Origin: Dokdonella_A sp046347015
Lineage (GTDB): Bacteria; Pseudomonadota; Gammaproteobacteria; Xanthomonadales; Rhodanobacteraceae
Direction: 5' to 3'
NCBI GenBank assembly: GCA_046347015.1
Contig: JAXMHA010000019.1
Span: 1 to 53,849, forward strand
DNA: 53,849 bases
Shown here: positions 40,971 to 50,318 of the stretch, piece after piece
How the letters are laid out: every line of letters starts with the position of its first letter
Numbering within the stretch: position 1 is the first letter of the stretch
Program-made: the position numbers and the translations under genes
The notes under the pieces: model-generated
What the model was told of the DNA's origin: nothing
Seen by the model: the letters and a program-made list of their open reading frames with translations, nothing else
The model's database searches: none

Positions 40971-41738
40971 ATGCAACTCGATCAGGTCAAGGCCGTCGTC
41001 ACGGGAGGTGCGTCGGGACTCGGGTTTGCGGTCGCGCGGCACCTGGTCGGCGCGGGCGGACACGTCGCCCTGCTCGACGTCAACGACGCCAAGGGCGCCG
41101 AGTCGGCCACGGCACTCGGTGCATCCACGCGCTACTTTCGCGCCGATGTCACCGACGAGGACGGCATCGCCGCAACCCTGCGCGAGGCCGCGAATGAAAT
41201 TGGCGGCCTGAATGTCCTCGTGAACTGCGCCGGCATCCTCGGCGCCGGCCGCGTGCTCGGCAAGGAAGGCCCGATGCCGCTGGCGACGTTCACGAATACG
41301 GTCATGGTCAACCTCGTCGGCAGTTTCAACGTCGCCAAGTCCGCGGCGGCAATCATGCAGGGCAACACCGCGGGTGACGACGGCGAGCGTGGCGTCATCG
41401 TCAATACGGCATCCATTGCCGCGTTCGAGGGGCAGATCGGCCAGGCCGCCTATTCCGCCTCGAAAGGCGGCGTGGTCGGCATGACGTTGCCGATGGCGCG
41501 CGAGTTTGCCCGCATCGGCGTGCGCGTGATGACGATCGCACCCGGCGTATTCCACACGCCGATGGTCGCGGGCATGCCGGAGCAGGTCTATGCGTCGCTG
41601 TGCGCGCAAGTCCCCTATCCGTCGCGGCTCGGAACCCCCGAGGAATATGCGGAAACGGTCGCGTTCATTCTCGCCAACCGTTACATGAACGGCAGCGTGA
41701 TCCGCATCGACGGCGCGATTCGATTGGCACCGAAGTGA
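40971..41738 (+). CDS. Short-chain dehydrogenase, 3-hydroxyacyl-CoA dehydrogenase type 2 (HSD10-like)
   Basis: A 255-residue SDR with an NAD-binding TGGASGLG, Asp in LLDVNDAKG (NAD preference), NCAGI, and catalytic Ser, Tyr and Lys in NTASIAAF and YSASKGG. The sequence VIVNTASIAAFEGQIGQAAY and PGVFHTPMVAGMP match HSD17B10-type enzymes that oxidise 2-methyl-3-hydroxybutyryl-CoA in isoleucine breakdown or 3-hydroxyacyl-CoA in fatty-acid oxidation. GGGGAG lies just upstream. It is near the liu cluster, so a branched-chain amino acid role is reasonable. Confidence 0.82.
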   Translation: MQLDQVKAVVTGGASGLGFAVARHLVGAGGHVALLDVNDAKGAESATALGASTRYFRADVTDEDGIAATLREAANEIGGLNVLVNCAGILGAGRVLGKEGPMPLATFTNTVMVNLVGSFNVAKSAAAIMQGNTAGDDGERGVIVNTASIAAFEGQIGQAAYSASKGGVVGMTLPMAREFARIGVRVMTIAPGVFHTPMVAGMPEQVYASLCAQVPYPSRLGTPEEYAETVAFILANRYMNGSVIRIDGAIRLAPK

Positions 41739-41787
41739 TCGTGTGGCCGGACAGGCAGGAACGTGTGTGCGAAAATCCGGCCCGATC

Positions 41788-41864
41788 GACCCCGTAGCTC
41801 AGTTGGATAGAGCGCACCCCTCCTAAGGGTGAGGTCACAGGTTCGAATCCTGTCGGGGTCGCCA
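41788..41864 (+). tRNA. tRNA-Arg (anticodon CCT)
   Basis: A complete 77-nt cloverleaf. Acceptor stem GACCCCG pairs with CGGGGTC. The D arm contains GCTCAGTTGGATAGAGC, the anticodon stem is CACCC/GGGTG with loop CTCCTAA (anticodon CCT at 41822-41824), and the T arm is ACAGGTTCGAATCCTGT. The discriminator is G and the CCA end is encoded. It reads AGG codons, rare in GC-rich genomes. No integrase gene or attachment-site repeat is seen nearby. Confidence 0.95.
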
Positions 41865-42129
41865 AGGCGGAAGGTTCGCTTCGCGCGGCGCCGCTGGCCA
41901 TGCGCCTGCCCGAGACGACCCGGATCTTCGAGACAGCGAGGATCGTCGGCCGGTTACAATGCGTTTGCCGCGGATTCAAAGGCCTGGCGGTTTCACCGAC
42001 GCGTGGTTTCCGCGATGACGCGACGCGGCCCGGTGTCCCGCGAGTGGTTGTGAATCCGGGTCAAAACCCCATATTCGGCAACACCGCATGGCGCAATCGC
42101 GCCATTGCGCCCTTACTCCACGGTGCACG

Positions 42130-43662
42130 ATGACGAACAGCATCCTGTCGGCCCTCGGGCTTTCACCCGCCAACCCCGGGACCTTCCTCGGCAATGACAC
42201 GTGGTCGACGACGACCAATGCCGGCACGCTCGAACCGGTCAATCCGGCGACCGGATCACCGCTGGCAAAGGTGTACGCGGCCAGCCAGACCGATTACGAG
42301 ACGATGATCGGCAACGCCCAGGCGGCGTTCACGGCATGGCGCGCAGTGCCTGCACCGCGGCGCGGCGAAGCGATCCGCCGCTGCGCCGACGCGTTGCGGG
42401 CGCACAAGGACGCCCTCGGCTCGCTGGTTGCGCTGGAAATGGGCAAGATCAAGCCGGAAGGCGACGGCGAAGTGCAGGAGATGATCGACATCGCCGACTT
42501 CGCGGTCGGCCAGTCGCGCATGTTGTATGGCCTCGCAATGCATTCCGAACGCCCCGGCCATCGCATGTACGAACAATGGCATCCGCTTGGCCTCGTCGGG
42601 ATCATCAGCGCATTCAACTTCCCGGTGGCCGTGTGGAGCTGGAACGCATTCATCGCCGCGGTCTGCGGCAACGTCTGCATCTGGAAACCGTCACCGAAGA
42701 CGCCGCTGTCGGCAATCGCGGCGATCCGCATCTGCAATGCCGCGTTGAAGACCGGCGGCTTTCCGGAGATCTTCTACCTGTTCAACGATGCGGGCACGAC
42801 GCTGTCGCAGAAGTTCGTCGACGATCGGCGCGTCGCGCTGATCAGTTTCACCGGCTCGACGAAAGTCGGGCGGCTCGTGGGTGAGCGCGTCGCGGCGCGC
42901 ATGGGCCGTTCGTTGCTCGAACTCGGCGGCAACAACGCGATCATCGTCGACCGCACCGCGGACCTGAATCTGGCGATTCCGGCCATCGTGTTCGGTGCGG
43001 TCGGCACCGCGGGCCAGCGGTGCACCACCACGCGCCGCCTGATCGTGCACGAGGCGATTTTCGACGATGTGCTGGACAAGTTGCGCAAGGCCTATCGACA
43101 GGTCGAGGCGAAAATCGGTGATCCGACCAGCCCCGACACCCTGATGGGTCCGCTCAACAGCCGCGCGGCGGTGGAACAATTCGCGCACGCAGTCGCGGAC
43201 GCGCAAACAGCCGGCGGCAAGGTCGAGAGCGGTGGCAAGGTCATTGAACGTCAAGGCTACTTCGTGCAGCCGACGATCATCTCGGGACTGCGCAATTCCG
43301 ATCCGGTCGTGCAGACCGAGACGTTCGCACCCATCCTGTACGTGATGCCGTACCGGACGCTCGACGAGGCCATCGCCATGCAGAACGGCGTGCCGCAGGG
43401 GTTGTCGTCGGCGATCTTCACGCAGGACCTGAAGGTGACCGAACAATACCTGTCCGCCGTCGGATCCGATTGCGGGATCGCCAACGTCAACATCGGCACG
43501 TCCGGCGCCGAGATCGGCGGTGCCTTCGGTGGCGAGAAGGAAACCGGCGGCGGCCGCGAATCGGGGTCCGATGCGTGGAAGGCCTACATGCGCCGCCAGA
43601 CCAACACGATCAACTGGTCGGATGCGCTGCCGCTGGCACAGGGCATCAAGTTCGACCTGTGA
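42130..43662 (+). CDS. amaB: L-2-aminoadipate-6-semialdehyde dehydrogenase (ALDH family 7)
   Basis: 510 residues from the ATG at 42130 (an upstream ATG at 42088 adds unlike residues). It is an aldehyde dehydrogenase with IISAFNFPVAVWSWN, WKPSPKTPL, FTGSTKVGRLVGE, Glu264 in LLELGGNN and catalytic Cys298 in GTAGQRCTTTRR. The antiquitin-like patterns ALEMGKIKPEGDGEVQEMID and GTSGAEIGGAFGGEKETGGG (two separate blocks) point to family 7, which oxidises aminoadipate semialdehyde in lysine/pipecolate breakdown and also protects against other aldehydes. It is 265 nt downstream of a tRNA gene; a promoter was not found. Confidence 0.86.
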   Translation: MTNSILSALGLSPANPGTFLGNDTWSTTTNAGTLEPVNPATGSPLAKVYAASQTDYETMIGNAQAAFTAWRAVPAPRRGEAIRRCADALRAHKDALGSLVALEMGKIKPEGDGEVQEMIDIADFAVGQSRMLYGLAMHSERPGHRMYEQWHPLGLVGIISAFNFPVAVWSWNAFIAAVCGNVCIWKPSPKTPLSAIAAIRICNAALKTGGFPEIFYLFNDAGTTLSQKFVDDRRVALISFTGSTKVGRLVGERVAARMGRSLLELGGNNAIIVDRTADLNLAIPAIVFGAVGTAGQRCTTTRRLIVHEAIFDDVLDKLRKAYRQVEAKIGDPTSPDTLMGPLNSRAAVEQFAHAVADAQTAGGKVESGGKVIERQGYFVQPTIISGLRNSDPVVQTETFAPILYVMPYRTLDEAIAMQNGVPQGLSSAIFTQDLKVTEQYLSAVGSDCGIANVNIGTSGAEIGGAFGGEKETGGGRESGSDAWKAYMRRQTNTINWSDALPLAQGIKFDL

Positions 43663-43720
43663 GCCGGGCGCCGATTCGTTCGACCGGGAAAGCGCCTCCG
43701 GCGGCTGACGCCTTGTGCTG

Positions 43721-44482
43721 ATGGCCTCGCCATTCGATTTCCAGGGTTATCGAGTCGCCATTGCCGGTGGCAGCCGAGGCATCGGCCGCGCAATCGCGTT
43801 GCGTTTCCTTGCAGCGGGCGCGCGCGTATCCGCCTGCGCACGCGGACCGGATGGCCTGGCCGCACTTTCGCGCGACGCGGGACCCCTTGTTGCGAACCTG
43901 CACCCGTCTGCTTGCGACCTCGCGCACGTGGACCAGATCGAAGGCTGGATCGAAGCCGCCGCGCGCTCACTCGGGGGCATCGACATCCTCGTCAACAACG
44001 CGACCGGCTATGGCTTCCGTGACGACGACGAATCGTGGGCGACCGACTTCAACATCGACCTGATGGCGGCCGTGCGGGCATCGCGCTTCGCCATCCCGCA
44101 CCTGAAGTCTTCGCCTTACCCCTCGATCCTGCACACCAGTTCGATCGGCTCGTTCCGCCCACGGACCATGGGACCGCCGTATGCGGCCATGAAGGCGGCG
44201 CTCAACCATTACACGACGACGCAGGCGCTCGCGCTGGCGTCGCACCGGATTCGCGTCAACGCCATCGCGCCCGGCTCCATCGAGTTCGCCGGTGGAGTCT
44301 GGGATCGCGTCAGGCATGAAAAGCCCGAGCAATACGCCGAAGTCCTCGCGACCATCCCGTTCGGCCGTTTCGGCACGCCTGACGAAGTCGCGACCCTGGC
44401 GCTCTTCCTCGCATCACCGCTCGCCGGCTGGATCACCGGGCAGATCGTTGCGGTCGACGGCGGACAATCCCTGCGCTTCTGA
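43721..44482 (+). CDS. Short-chain dehydrogenase/reductase
   Basis: 253 residues from the ATG at 43721 (GTG 43715 is an alternative). It is a classical SDR: IAGGSRGIGRAIA for the nucleotide, Arg in SACARGPDG suggesting NADP, NNATG, catalytic Ser in HTSSIGS and YAAMK for Tyr/Lys, and the C-terminal LASPLAGWITGQIVAVDGG. The substrate is not predictable. It follows the ALDH by 58 nt and may be co-transcribed with it. Confidence 0.82.
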   Translation: MASPFDFQGYRVAIAGGSRGIGRAIALRFLAAGARVSACARGPDGLAALSRDAGPLVANLHPSACDLAHVDQIEGWIEAAARSLGGIDILVNNATGYGFRDDDESWATDFNIDLMAAVRASRFAIPHLKSSPYPSILHTSSIGSFRPRTMGPPYAAMKAALNHYTTTQALALASHRIRVNAIAPGSIEFAGGVWDRVRHEKPEQYAEVLATIPFGRFGTPDEVATLALFLASPLAGWITGQIVAVDGGQSLRF

Positions 44483-44543
44483 TCCGAGCCGGGCGCCGGC
44501 CACTGTGCGAACATAAGCACGTCCGCCGAACGAGCGCCCGCCC

Positions 44544-44831
44544 ATGAACGCCGTTGCCCCCCGCACCAGCACCGCCGCGATCCTCAGCCTCGTTTTCGGA
44601 ATCCTCTGCTGGTTCGCGCTGCCCCTCGTCGGGGCGATCGTGGCCGTGATCTGCGGCCATTCCGCGCGATCCGACATCCAGCGATCGCCACCCGGGACCC
44701 TCGAGGGTGACGGCCTCGCGCTGGCGGGATTGGTGCTGGGGTGGATCCACATCGCGTTGTGGGTCATTGGCATCGCGGTCGTGTTCCTGTTCCTCGGCGG
44801 CCTGGCGTTCTTCGCGCACTTCGCCCACTGA
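44544..44831 (+). CDS. DUF4190-type small membrane protein
   Basis: A 95-residue protein with two hydrophobic segments (AAILSLVFGILCWFALPLVG and LALAGLVLGWIHIALWV) joined by AVICGHSARSDIQRSPP, the usual DUF4190 pattern of GHxAxxxI. Such proteins are small inner-membrane proteins of unknown function. It ends 5 nt before pyrD, and the pair is probably co-transcribed. Confidence 0.75.
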   Translation: MNAVAPRTSTAAILSLVFGILCWFALPLVGAIVAVICGHSARSDIQRSPPGTLEGDGLALAGLVLGWIHIALWVIGIAVVFLFLGGLAFFAHFAH

Positions 44832-44836
44832 CCCGG

Positions 44837-45859
44837 GTGTTTCCGCTGGCGCGCCCGTTGCTGTTCCGGCTGGACGCCGAGCGCGCGCACGACTTGACGC
44901 TGACGGCGCTCGAAGCCGCCCGTTGCGCGGGCCTCGGCAGCTTGTTCCATTCGGTGCCGCGGCTGCCCGTTCGCGCGCTGGGGCTCGAGTTCGCGAACCC
45001 GGTCGGTCTCGCAGCCGGGCTCGACAAGAATGGCGCGCATGTCGACGCACTCGCCGCGCTCGGTTTCGGTTTCATCGAAGTCGGCACCGTGACGCCACGT
45101 CCGCAACCCGGCAACCCGAAGCCGCGTCTGTTCCGCCTGCCGCGGCACTCCGCGGTGATCAACCGCATGGGCTTCAACAACGACGGCGTCGACGCGCTTG
45201 TTCGCAACATCGAGCGTGCACGCTACGCCGGCGTCCTCGGCGTCAACATCGGGCGCAACAAGGACACTCCGAACGAACGCGCGACCGACGACTACCTGCA
45301 TTGCCTCGAGCGGGTCTATCCGCGCGCCGACTACGTGGCCCTCAATGTGTCCTCGCCGAACACGCCGGGCTTGCGCGAGCTGCAGCGGCGCGACCCGTTG
45401 CACCGGCTGGCCGGGACGCTGGCCGAAGCCCGCGATGCGTTGCATGCACGGCACGGGGCGCGCAAACCGCTGCTGTTGAAGGTCGCACCGGACCTCGACG
45501 ATGCGCAGATGGACGCCATTGCGGATGCCGTTCGCGACACCGGGATCGACGGGTTGATCTGCACGAACACCACCACCGACCGTCCCGGCGTCACCGGCGA
45601 GCGGTTCGCCGATGAACCAGGCGGCCTGTCCGGCGCGCCGCTGTTCGCCAAGTCGACCTCGGTGCTGCGCGGCTTCCGCAGCCGGCTCGGCAGGCACCTG
45701 ACCCTGGTGGGGACCGGCGGCATCCTTTCCGGGGCCGATGCCGCGGCCAAGGTCGAAGCCGGCGCGGCGCTGGTCCAGTCGTATACCGGACTCGTTTACC
45801 GCGGCCCGGAGCTGATCCGCGACTGCGTCGTGTCGATCCGCAACCGGGGCGGAGCATGA
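44837..45859 (+). CDS. pyrD: Dihydroorotate dehydrogenase, quinone-dependent (class 2)
   Basis: 340 residues from GTG 44837 (VFPLARPLLFRLDAERAHD). The N-terminal amphipathic helix is that of membrane-bound class 2 enzymes. FMN and substrate motifs are NPVGLAAGLDKNG, INRMGFNNDG, NVSSPNTPGLRELQ with the catalytic Ser, CTNTTTDRP and LVGTGGILSG. It oxidises dihydroorotate to orotate with quinone in pyrimidine synthesis. Its last codons overlap the murB start by 4 nt (ATGA). Confidence 0.92.
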   Translation: MFPLARPLLFRLDAERAHDLTLTALEAARCAGLGSLFHSVPRLPVRALGLEFANPVGLAAGLDKNGAHVDALAALGFGFIEVGTVTPRPQPGNPKPRLFRLPRHSAVINRMGFNNDGVDALVRNIERARYAGVLGVNIGRNKDTPNERATDDYLHCLERVYPRADYVALNVSSPNTPGLRELQRRDPLHRLAGTLAEARDALHARHGARKPLLLKVAPDLDDAQMDAIADAVRDTGIDGLICTNTTTDRPGVTGERFADEPGGLSGAPLFAKSTSVLRGFRSRLGRHLTLVGTGGILSGADAAAKVEAGAALVQSYTGLVYRGPELIRDCVVSIRNRGGA

Positions 45860-46890
45860 GCCTCCATTCCGGGAGCGTGCCGGCGTTCACGATCACCGAC
45901 AACGTCGACTTGACTCATCGCAACACCTTTGGTGTTCCGGCGCGGGCCGAACGACTGATCGAAGTGAACCGGACCGACGTGCTCGGCGATGCCTTGCGGG
46001 AGATTCACGGTCCCCTGCTGGTCCTCGGTGGCGGCAGCAATGTGCTGTTCACCCGTGACTGGCCCGGCACGATCGTCGCCTTGACGGCCCGGGGCATCAC
46101 GGTCGCCGACGATGACGGCGAATCCGCGCGGCTGCGCGTCGAGGCTGGCCTTCCTTGGGACGAGTTCGTCCACTGGTCGCTCGCGCGTGGATTCGCCGGG
46201 CTGGAGAACCTCGTCGCGATTCCCGGCAGCACCGGTGCGGCACCGATCCAGAACATCGGCGCGTACGGTTCCGAAATCCGCGAATGGATCTCGAACGTGG
46301 AGACGATGGACCCCGTCACTGGATCAATGTCCTCGTTCGACAACGCAGCGTGCAGGTTTTCGTACCGTGACTCGCGGTTCAAGCGTGAGCCGGACCGCGC
46401 CATCATTACCGCGGTCGAGTTCATGCTGCCACGCGTGTCCAATCCTCGACTCGACTATCCGGGCGTCCGCGAGGAGCTTGCGACGATGGATCCCGGCGCG
46501 CCTTCCCCCACGCGAATCGCGGACGCAATTGCGCGGATCCGGCGTCGCAAGTTGCCGGACCCGCGCCAAATCGGGAACGCGGGCAGCTTCTTCAAGAATC
46601 CGGTTGTGCACGCTGCGGAAATCGCCGGCCTCCGTGCCGAATTTCCTTCCATGCCCAGCTGGCCGCGGTCCGATGGCCGCATCAAACTCTCAGCCGCATG
46701 GCTTGTCGATACTTGTGGTTTCAAAGGCTTGTGCGACAGTTCTGCCGGAGTTTCGAGCACCCACGCCTTGGTTTTGGTCAATCTCGGCGGGGCGACGGGA
46801 ATGGATCTCCTGCGTCTCGCCCACCGCATTCAGGACGCCGTCCGAGCCCGGTTCGGTATCGTCCTCGAGCCGGAGCCTCGCATCGTCTGA
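45856..46890 (+). CDS. murB: UDP-N-acetylenolpyruvoylglucosamine reductase
   Basis: A 344-residue type I MurB. It has HRNTFGVPA at the N terminus, FAD-binding LLVLGGGSNVLF and IPGSTGAAPIQNIGAYG, RDSRFK, catalytic Ser in NAGSFFKNP and the final EPEPRI, with a catalytic Glu. It reduces the enolpyruvyl group with NADPH to make UDP-MurNAc for peptidoglycan. It overlaps pyrD by 4 nt, so translation is likely coupled. In many relatives CDSS reads RDG in the KGL...AGVS motif; this is a small change, not a loss. Confidence 0.92.
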   Translation: MSLHSGSVPAFTITDNVDLTHRNTFGVPARAERLIEVNRTDVLGDALREIHGPLLVLGGGSNVLFTRDWPGTIVALTARGITVADDDGESARLRVEAGLPWDEFVHWSLARGFAGLENLVAIPGSTGAAPIQNIGAYGSEIREWISNVETMDPVTGSMSSFDNAACRFSYRDSRFKREPDRAIITAVEFMLPRVSNPRLDYPGVREELATMDPGAPSPTRIADAIARIRRRKLPDPRQIGNAGSFFKNPVVHAAEIAGLRAEFPSMPSWPRSDGRIKLSAAWLVDTCGFKGLCDSSAGVSSTHALVLVNLGGATGMDLLRLAHRIQDAVRARFGIVLEPEPRIV

Positions 46891-47031
46891 GGCGAAGAAC
46901 GGCCTCGCGGAGCACGCAACCGAGCTCCAATTCGGGCGGCGCGTCACAGCGACCCGAGCCTCGCAGCGGATAAGTTCCGATGGCCGGGCGGTGCCGACGC
47001 ACTCGCCGCCGCAAGCCAGACGGAGACTCCC

Positions 47032-48882
47032 ATGACCGCAGCCAGCGCGGAAGCCGCCTTCATTGCTTCGCGTCGACGCCTGTTCAATGCCCTGTTCGCA
47101 AGCGTCGGCGCCAGCCCCGTGGCCGGGCCGCGCGCGATGCGCCGGCCGGGCCGCTCCGGAATGCGCGCCGAGGCCGCGCCCATGACGCCCGATTCGCTGA
47201 CCCTTCCGCCCGACGCGGTGCGCTGGCTGACCAAGGGCACCTTCGCGTTCACGCTCCCCGAGCTCGCGGCGTTCAATGCGCTCGGCAGCGACGACGACGC
47301 ACGCTGGCAGGCCTGGGTGGACCAGCAACTCGCCCCTGCCACGATCGACGACAGTGCGTGCGACTCGCGCGTCGCTGGCGCCGGCTACATCACCCTCGGC
47401 AAGTCGGCGAACCAGTTGTGGCTGGACCATCACGCCGACACCAGCAACTACTACAACCGGATGCTGCCGATCGCCGAATCCGAGTGCATGAACCTGGTCC
47501 GGCAGGTGTATAGCGAGCGGCAGTTGTACGAGGTCATGGTCGACTTCTGGCACGACCACTTCAGCGTGTACGGCTGGGATTACGACGGCGGCCCGATGTT
47601 CGTCGCGATGGACCGCGACGCCATCCGGCCCTTCAATTACGCCCTCGGCAACTTCCGCCAGATGTTGCAGGCGGTCGCCGAATCGGCATCGATGATGTAC
47701 ATGCTGGATCTGTACGCCAGTACCCGTGCCGGACCGAACGAAAACTACGCGCGCGAGCTGTGCGAGCTCCACACGCTGGGCGCCGAAAACTACGCCGGCG
47801 TCATGAATCCGGGAGACCCTTCACTGCCAATCGGCACCGAGCCGGCGCCGGGCGGGGGAACCCGGACGGTGCGCCTCAAGTACGTCGATGCGGACGTCTA
47901 CAACGCCACGCGCATCCTCACCGGCATGACGATCTCGGGCGCGAACTGGCCGTACGACCCGATCAACGGCGTGCCGCTCGGAGACTACGTGTACGACGAT
48001 TCCGAGCACGACCAGTACGACAAGAATTTCCTGAACGTGTACTTCCCGAACTACCAGCACGAGGCCGACGGCACCGAGCTGTTCGACATCCTGGCGGCGC
48101 ATCCCGGAACGGCACACTTCGTGGCGGCCAAGCTGTGCCGCCGGTTCGTCGGCGACAACCCGTCGTCCGCGCTCGTGCAGGCCGCGGCCGATGTCTTCAA
48201 CCAGGCTTGGGAAGCGGATGACCAGATCCCGCAGGTGTTGCGGACGATCCTGCTGTCGGACGAATGCAAGTCGACCTGGGGCCAGAAGATGAAGCGTCCA
48301 GCCGCCGCACTGACCGGGATGCTGCGCACGCTGGGCGCGGATTTCACGTTCAAGCCGGACAACACGAGCGTCTGGACCAGCACCGAGGAGATCATCTACC
48401 GGTTGCAGCAGGCCGGCCAGCGCCTGTTCTACTGGCCGGCCCCGAACGGCTATCCGGACAACATCACCACCTGGTCGAGCACCGGGACGATGGGCATGAC
48501 GATGAAGCTGCTGCCGCGGCTGCTGGAAATGCATCAGGACGCGACCAACGCCCAATCGCCGTTCATCGCCGACGTGCAGGGCAAGACCCTGGCAGCGTTT
48601 CCGGACGCCGACGACCGCACGGCAACCAACATCGTGACCTACTGGTGCCAGCGGACGCTCGGCTACATGCCCGGACAGACGAGCACGGTCGCGATCGATT
48701 TCCTGCGCCAGAACGCCGGCGCGGACGACCCGCTGGACATCACCACCGACCACTACACGGACGGCCAGCCCGACCACACCGGGGTCTGGAACGCGAACGA
48801 CCTGTCGCAGCACTACACGATCGCGCGCTTGCGCACGACGATCGCGCTGTTGTTGTGCAGTCCCGAATTCCTGCGCCGCTGA
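47032..48882 (+). CDS. DUF1800 protein
   Basis: A 616-residue protein of the DUF1800 family. Typical blocks are AVRWLTKGTFAFTLPEL, VDFWHDHFSVYG, MLDLYASTRAGPNENYAREL, ARILTGMTISG, HFVAAKLCRRFVGDNP and KRPAAALTGMLRTLG (ARILTG reads NATRILTGMT). There is no clean Sec signal; the N terminus is Arg/Ala-rich, and a partner with a Tat signal may carry it out. The family always pairs with DUF1501, as here. The pair may handle outer-surface sugars or act in export, but the biochemistry is unknown. Confidence 0.8.
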   Translation: MTAASAEAAFIASRRRLFNALFASVGASPVAGPRAMRRPGRSGMRAEAAPMTPDSLTLPPDAVRWLTKGTFAFTLPELAAFNALGSDDDARWQAWVDQQLAPATIDDSACDSRVAGAGYITLGKSANQLWLDHHADTSNYYNRMLPIAESECMNLVRQVYSERQLYEVMVDFWHDHFSVYGWDYDGGPMFVAMDRDAIRPFNYALGNFRQMLQAVAESASMMYMLDLYASTRAGPNENYARELCELHTLGAENYAGVMNPGDPSLPIGTEPAPGGGTRTVRLKYVDADVYNATRILTGMTISGANWPYDPINGVPLGDYVYDDSEHDQYDKNFLNVYFPNYQHEADGTELFDILAAHPGTAHFVAAKLCRRFVGDNPSSALVQAAADVFNQAWEADDQIPQVLRTILLSDECKSTWGQKMKRPAAALTGMLRTLGADFTFKPDNTSVWTSTEEIIYRLQQAGQRLFYWPAPNGYPDNITTWSSTGTMGMTMKLLPRLLEMHQDATNAQSPFIADVQGKTLAAFPDADDRTATNIVTYWCQRTLGYMPGQTSTVAIDFLRQNAGADDPLDITTDHYTDGQPDHTGVWNANDLSQHYTIARLRTTIALLLCSPEFLRR

Positions 48883-48896
48883 ACCGGAGCACCGAC

Positions 48897-50303
48897 ATGA
48901 CACCGTTTTCCCGCCGCAACTTCCTCAAGGGCTGTTGTGCAGCCGCCGCCGCGGGCGCCGGGGCATCCCGCGCCATGGCGTACTTCAGCCTGCCGCCGAT
49001 CCAGCCAGCCACGGCGACGGGCGACGCGCTGATCGTCGTGTTCCTGCGCGGTGCCTTTGATGGCCTCAGCCTGTTCCCACCCGGCGCCAACAGTCCGTAC
49101 CGGGCCGACTACGAGATCAACAGGACGGGAACGCGCATTCCGACGTCCGGTACCGGCGCCGCGCTCGCACTGAACAACACGAGCTGGGCCCTCCACCCGC
49201 GGGCCACCGCGATCCGTGACCTGTACCAGGACGGCCACGCCGCCTTCATCGTGGCGGCGGGACAACTGCAGCCGGATCCGGTCGTGCGCAGCCATTTCGA
49301 TGCGCAATGGAACCTCGAATACGGAGTCGGCGGCGGCAGCGGCAATGGCACCGGATGGATCACGCGGCACCTGGTCAGCGGTGGCTTGCCATCATCCGTC
49401 CCGCTTCCCGCGGTATCGATGGGCTCCTACACCGCAGTGAGCCTGATGGGAAGCACGGACCAGATCACGATGGCGAGCGGCTCGGATTACCGGCTGAACA
49501 CTTTCCACTGGTCGTGGGACGCCGACGATCCGGACTACGGCCTGGTCGGTGCAGTGACGACGATGAACAGCCTGTGGACCGGCACGACGCCCATGGAGCT
49601 TGCCGGCGCCGACACCCTCGACGCCCTCGCCCTGCTCGCCCCGATCGATTTCAACCTCTACAGCAGCAGCGACCCCGACGGTTACCAGCCGAGTGGGGGC
49701 GCGAACTACGGGACCAGTCCGTTCGGCCAGCAGCTTCGCAACGTCGCCCAATTGATCAAGCGCGGCGTCGGCCTGCGCGTCGCGACAATCGATACGAGCC
49801 TGAACTGGGACACCCATGTCGGTCAGGGCAACCCTTCGCAAAGCTATGACTTTTTCGGCAACAACGTGCAGGTGCTGTCCGATGCATTGGGTGCGTTCTA
49901 CACCGATCTCGCCAGCGACGCCGACGGCAATTTCATGAACAACGTCACCGTCGTCACCGTCAGCGAGTTCGGGCGCCGCGTGCTTGAAAACGCCGACGCC
50001 GGCACGGACCACGGCTATGGCAACGTCATGCTGGCGCTCGGCGGCGCGGTCAACGGCGCGCAGGTCTACGGAAACTTCCCGGGCCTCGCGGGCGACGAGC
50101 TGTACCAAGGCACCGATGTCGCGGTCACCACCGACTATCGGCAGGTGGTTTCCGAGGCGTTGATTCGCCGGATGGGCAACCCGAACATCTACTACGTGTT
50201 TCCGGGGTACTCCGGTTACACGCCCCTCGGATTGTTCCAGGGAACCGACCAGCCACCGGGTGACTTCGATCCGATATTCGCCGGCAATTTCGACGGCGCC
50301 TGA
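48897..50303 (+). CDS. DUF1501 protein with Tat signal
   Basis: A 468-residue protein from the ATG at 48897 (CCGGAG upstream), 14 nt after the DUF1800 gene. The Tat signal is SRRNFLKG followed by an Ala-rich stretch. The DUF1501 domain has LIVVFLRGAFDGLSLFPP, RSHFDAQW, DTSLNWDTHVGQG and VVTVSEFGRR, with TDHGYGNVMLALGG; the sulfatase-like metal His/Asp sites are recognisable. The end, FDPIFAGNFDGA, resembles the tail of other exported proteins in the window. It should be folded in the cytoplasm and exported via Tat, possibly with its DUF1800 partner. Confidence 0.82.
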   Translation: MTPFSRRNFLKGCCAAAAAGAGASRAMAYFSLPPIQPATATGDALIVVFLRGAFDGLSLFPPGANSPYRADYEINRTGTRIPTSGTGAALALNNTSWALHPRATAIRDLYQDGHAAFIVAAGQLQPDPVVRSHFDAQWNLEYGVGGGSGNGTGWITRHLVSGGLPSSVPLPAVSMGSYTAVSLMGSTDQITMASGSDYRLNTFHWSWDADDPDYGLVGAVTTMNSLWTGTTPMELAGADTLDALALLAPIDFNLYSSSDPDGYQPSGGANYGTSPFGQQLRNVAQLIKRGVGLRVATIDTSLNWDTHVGQGNPSQSYDFFGNNVQVLSDALGAFYTDLASDADGNFMNNVTVVTVSEFGRRVLENADAGTDHGYGNVMLALGGAVNGAQVYGNFPGLAGDELYQGTDVAVTTDYRQVVSEALIRRMGNPNIYYVFPGYSGYTPLGLFQGTDQPPGDFDPIFAGNFDGA

Positions 50304-50318
50304 CGGGTTCGGCGCCGG

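Noticed and set aside
38484..41609. 1041-residue minus-strand frame opposite liuE to the SDR
   Set aside because: It spans several well-supported plus-strand genes, is Arg/His-rich, and has no recognisable domain.
41788..41864. tRNA-Arg as an integration site with an island beside it
   Set aside because: No integrase, no repeated 3' tRNA end within the window, and the genes on both sides look chromosomal.
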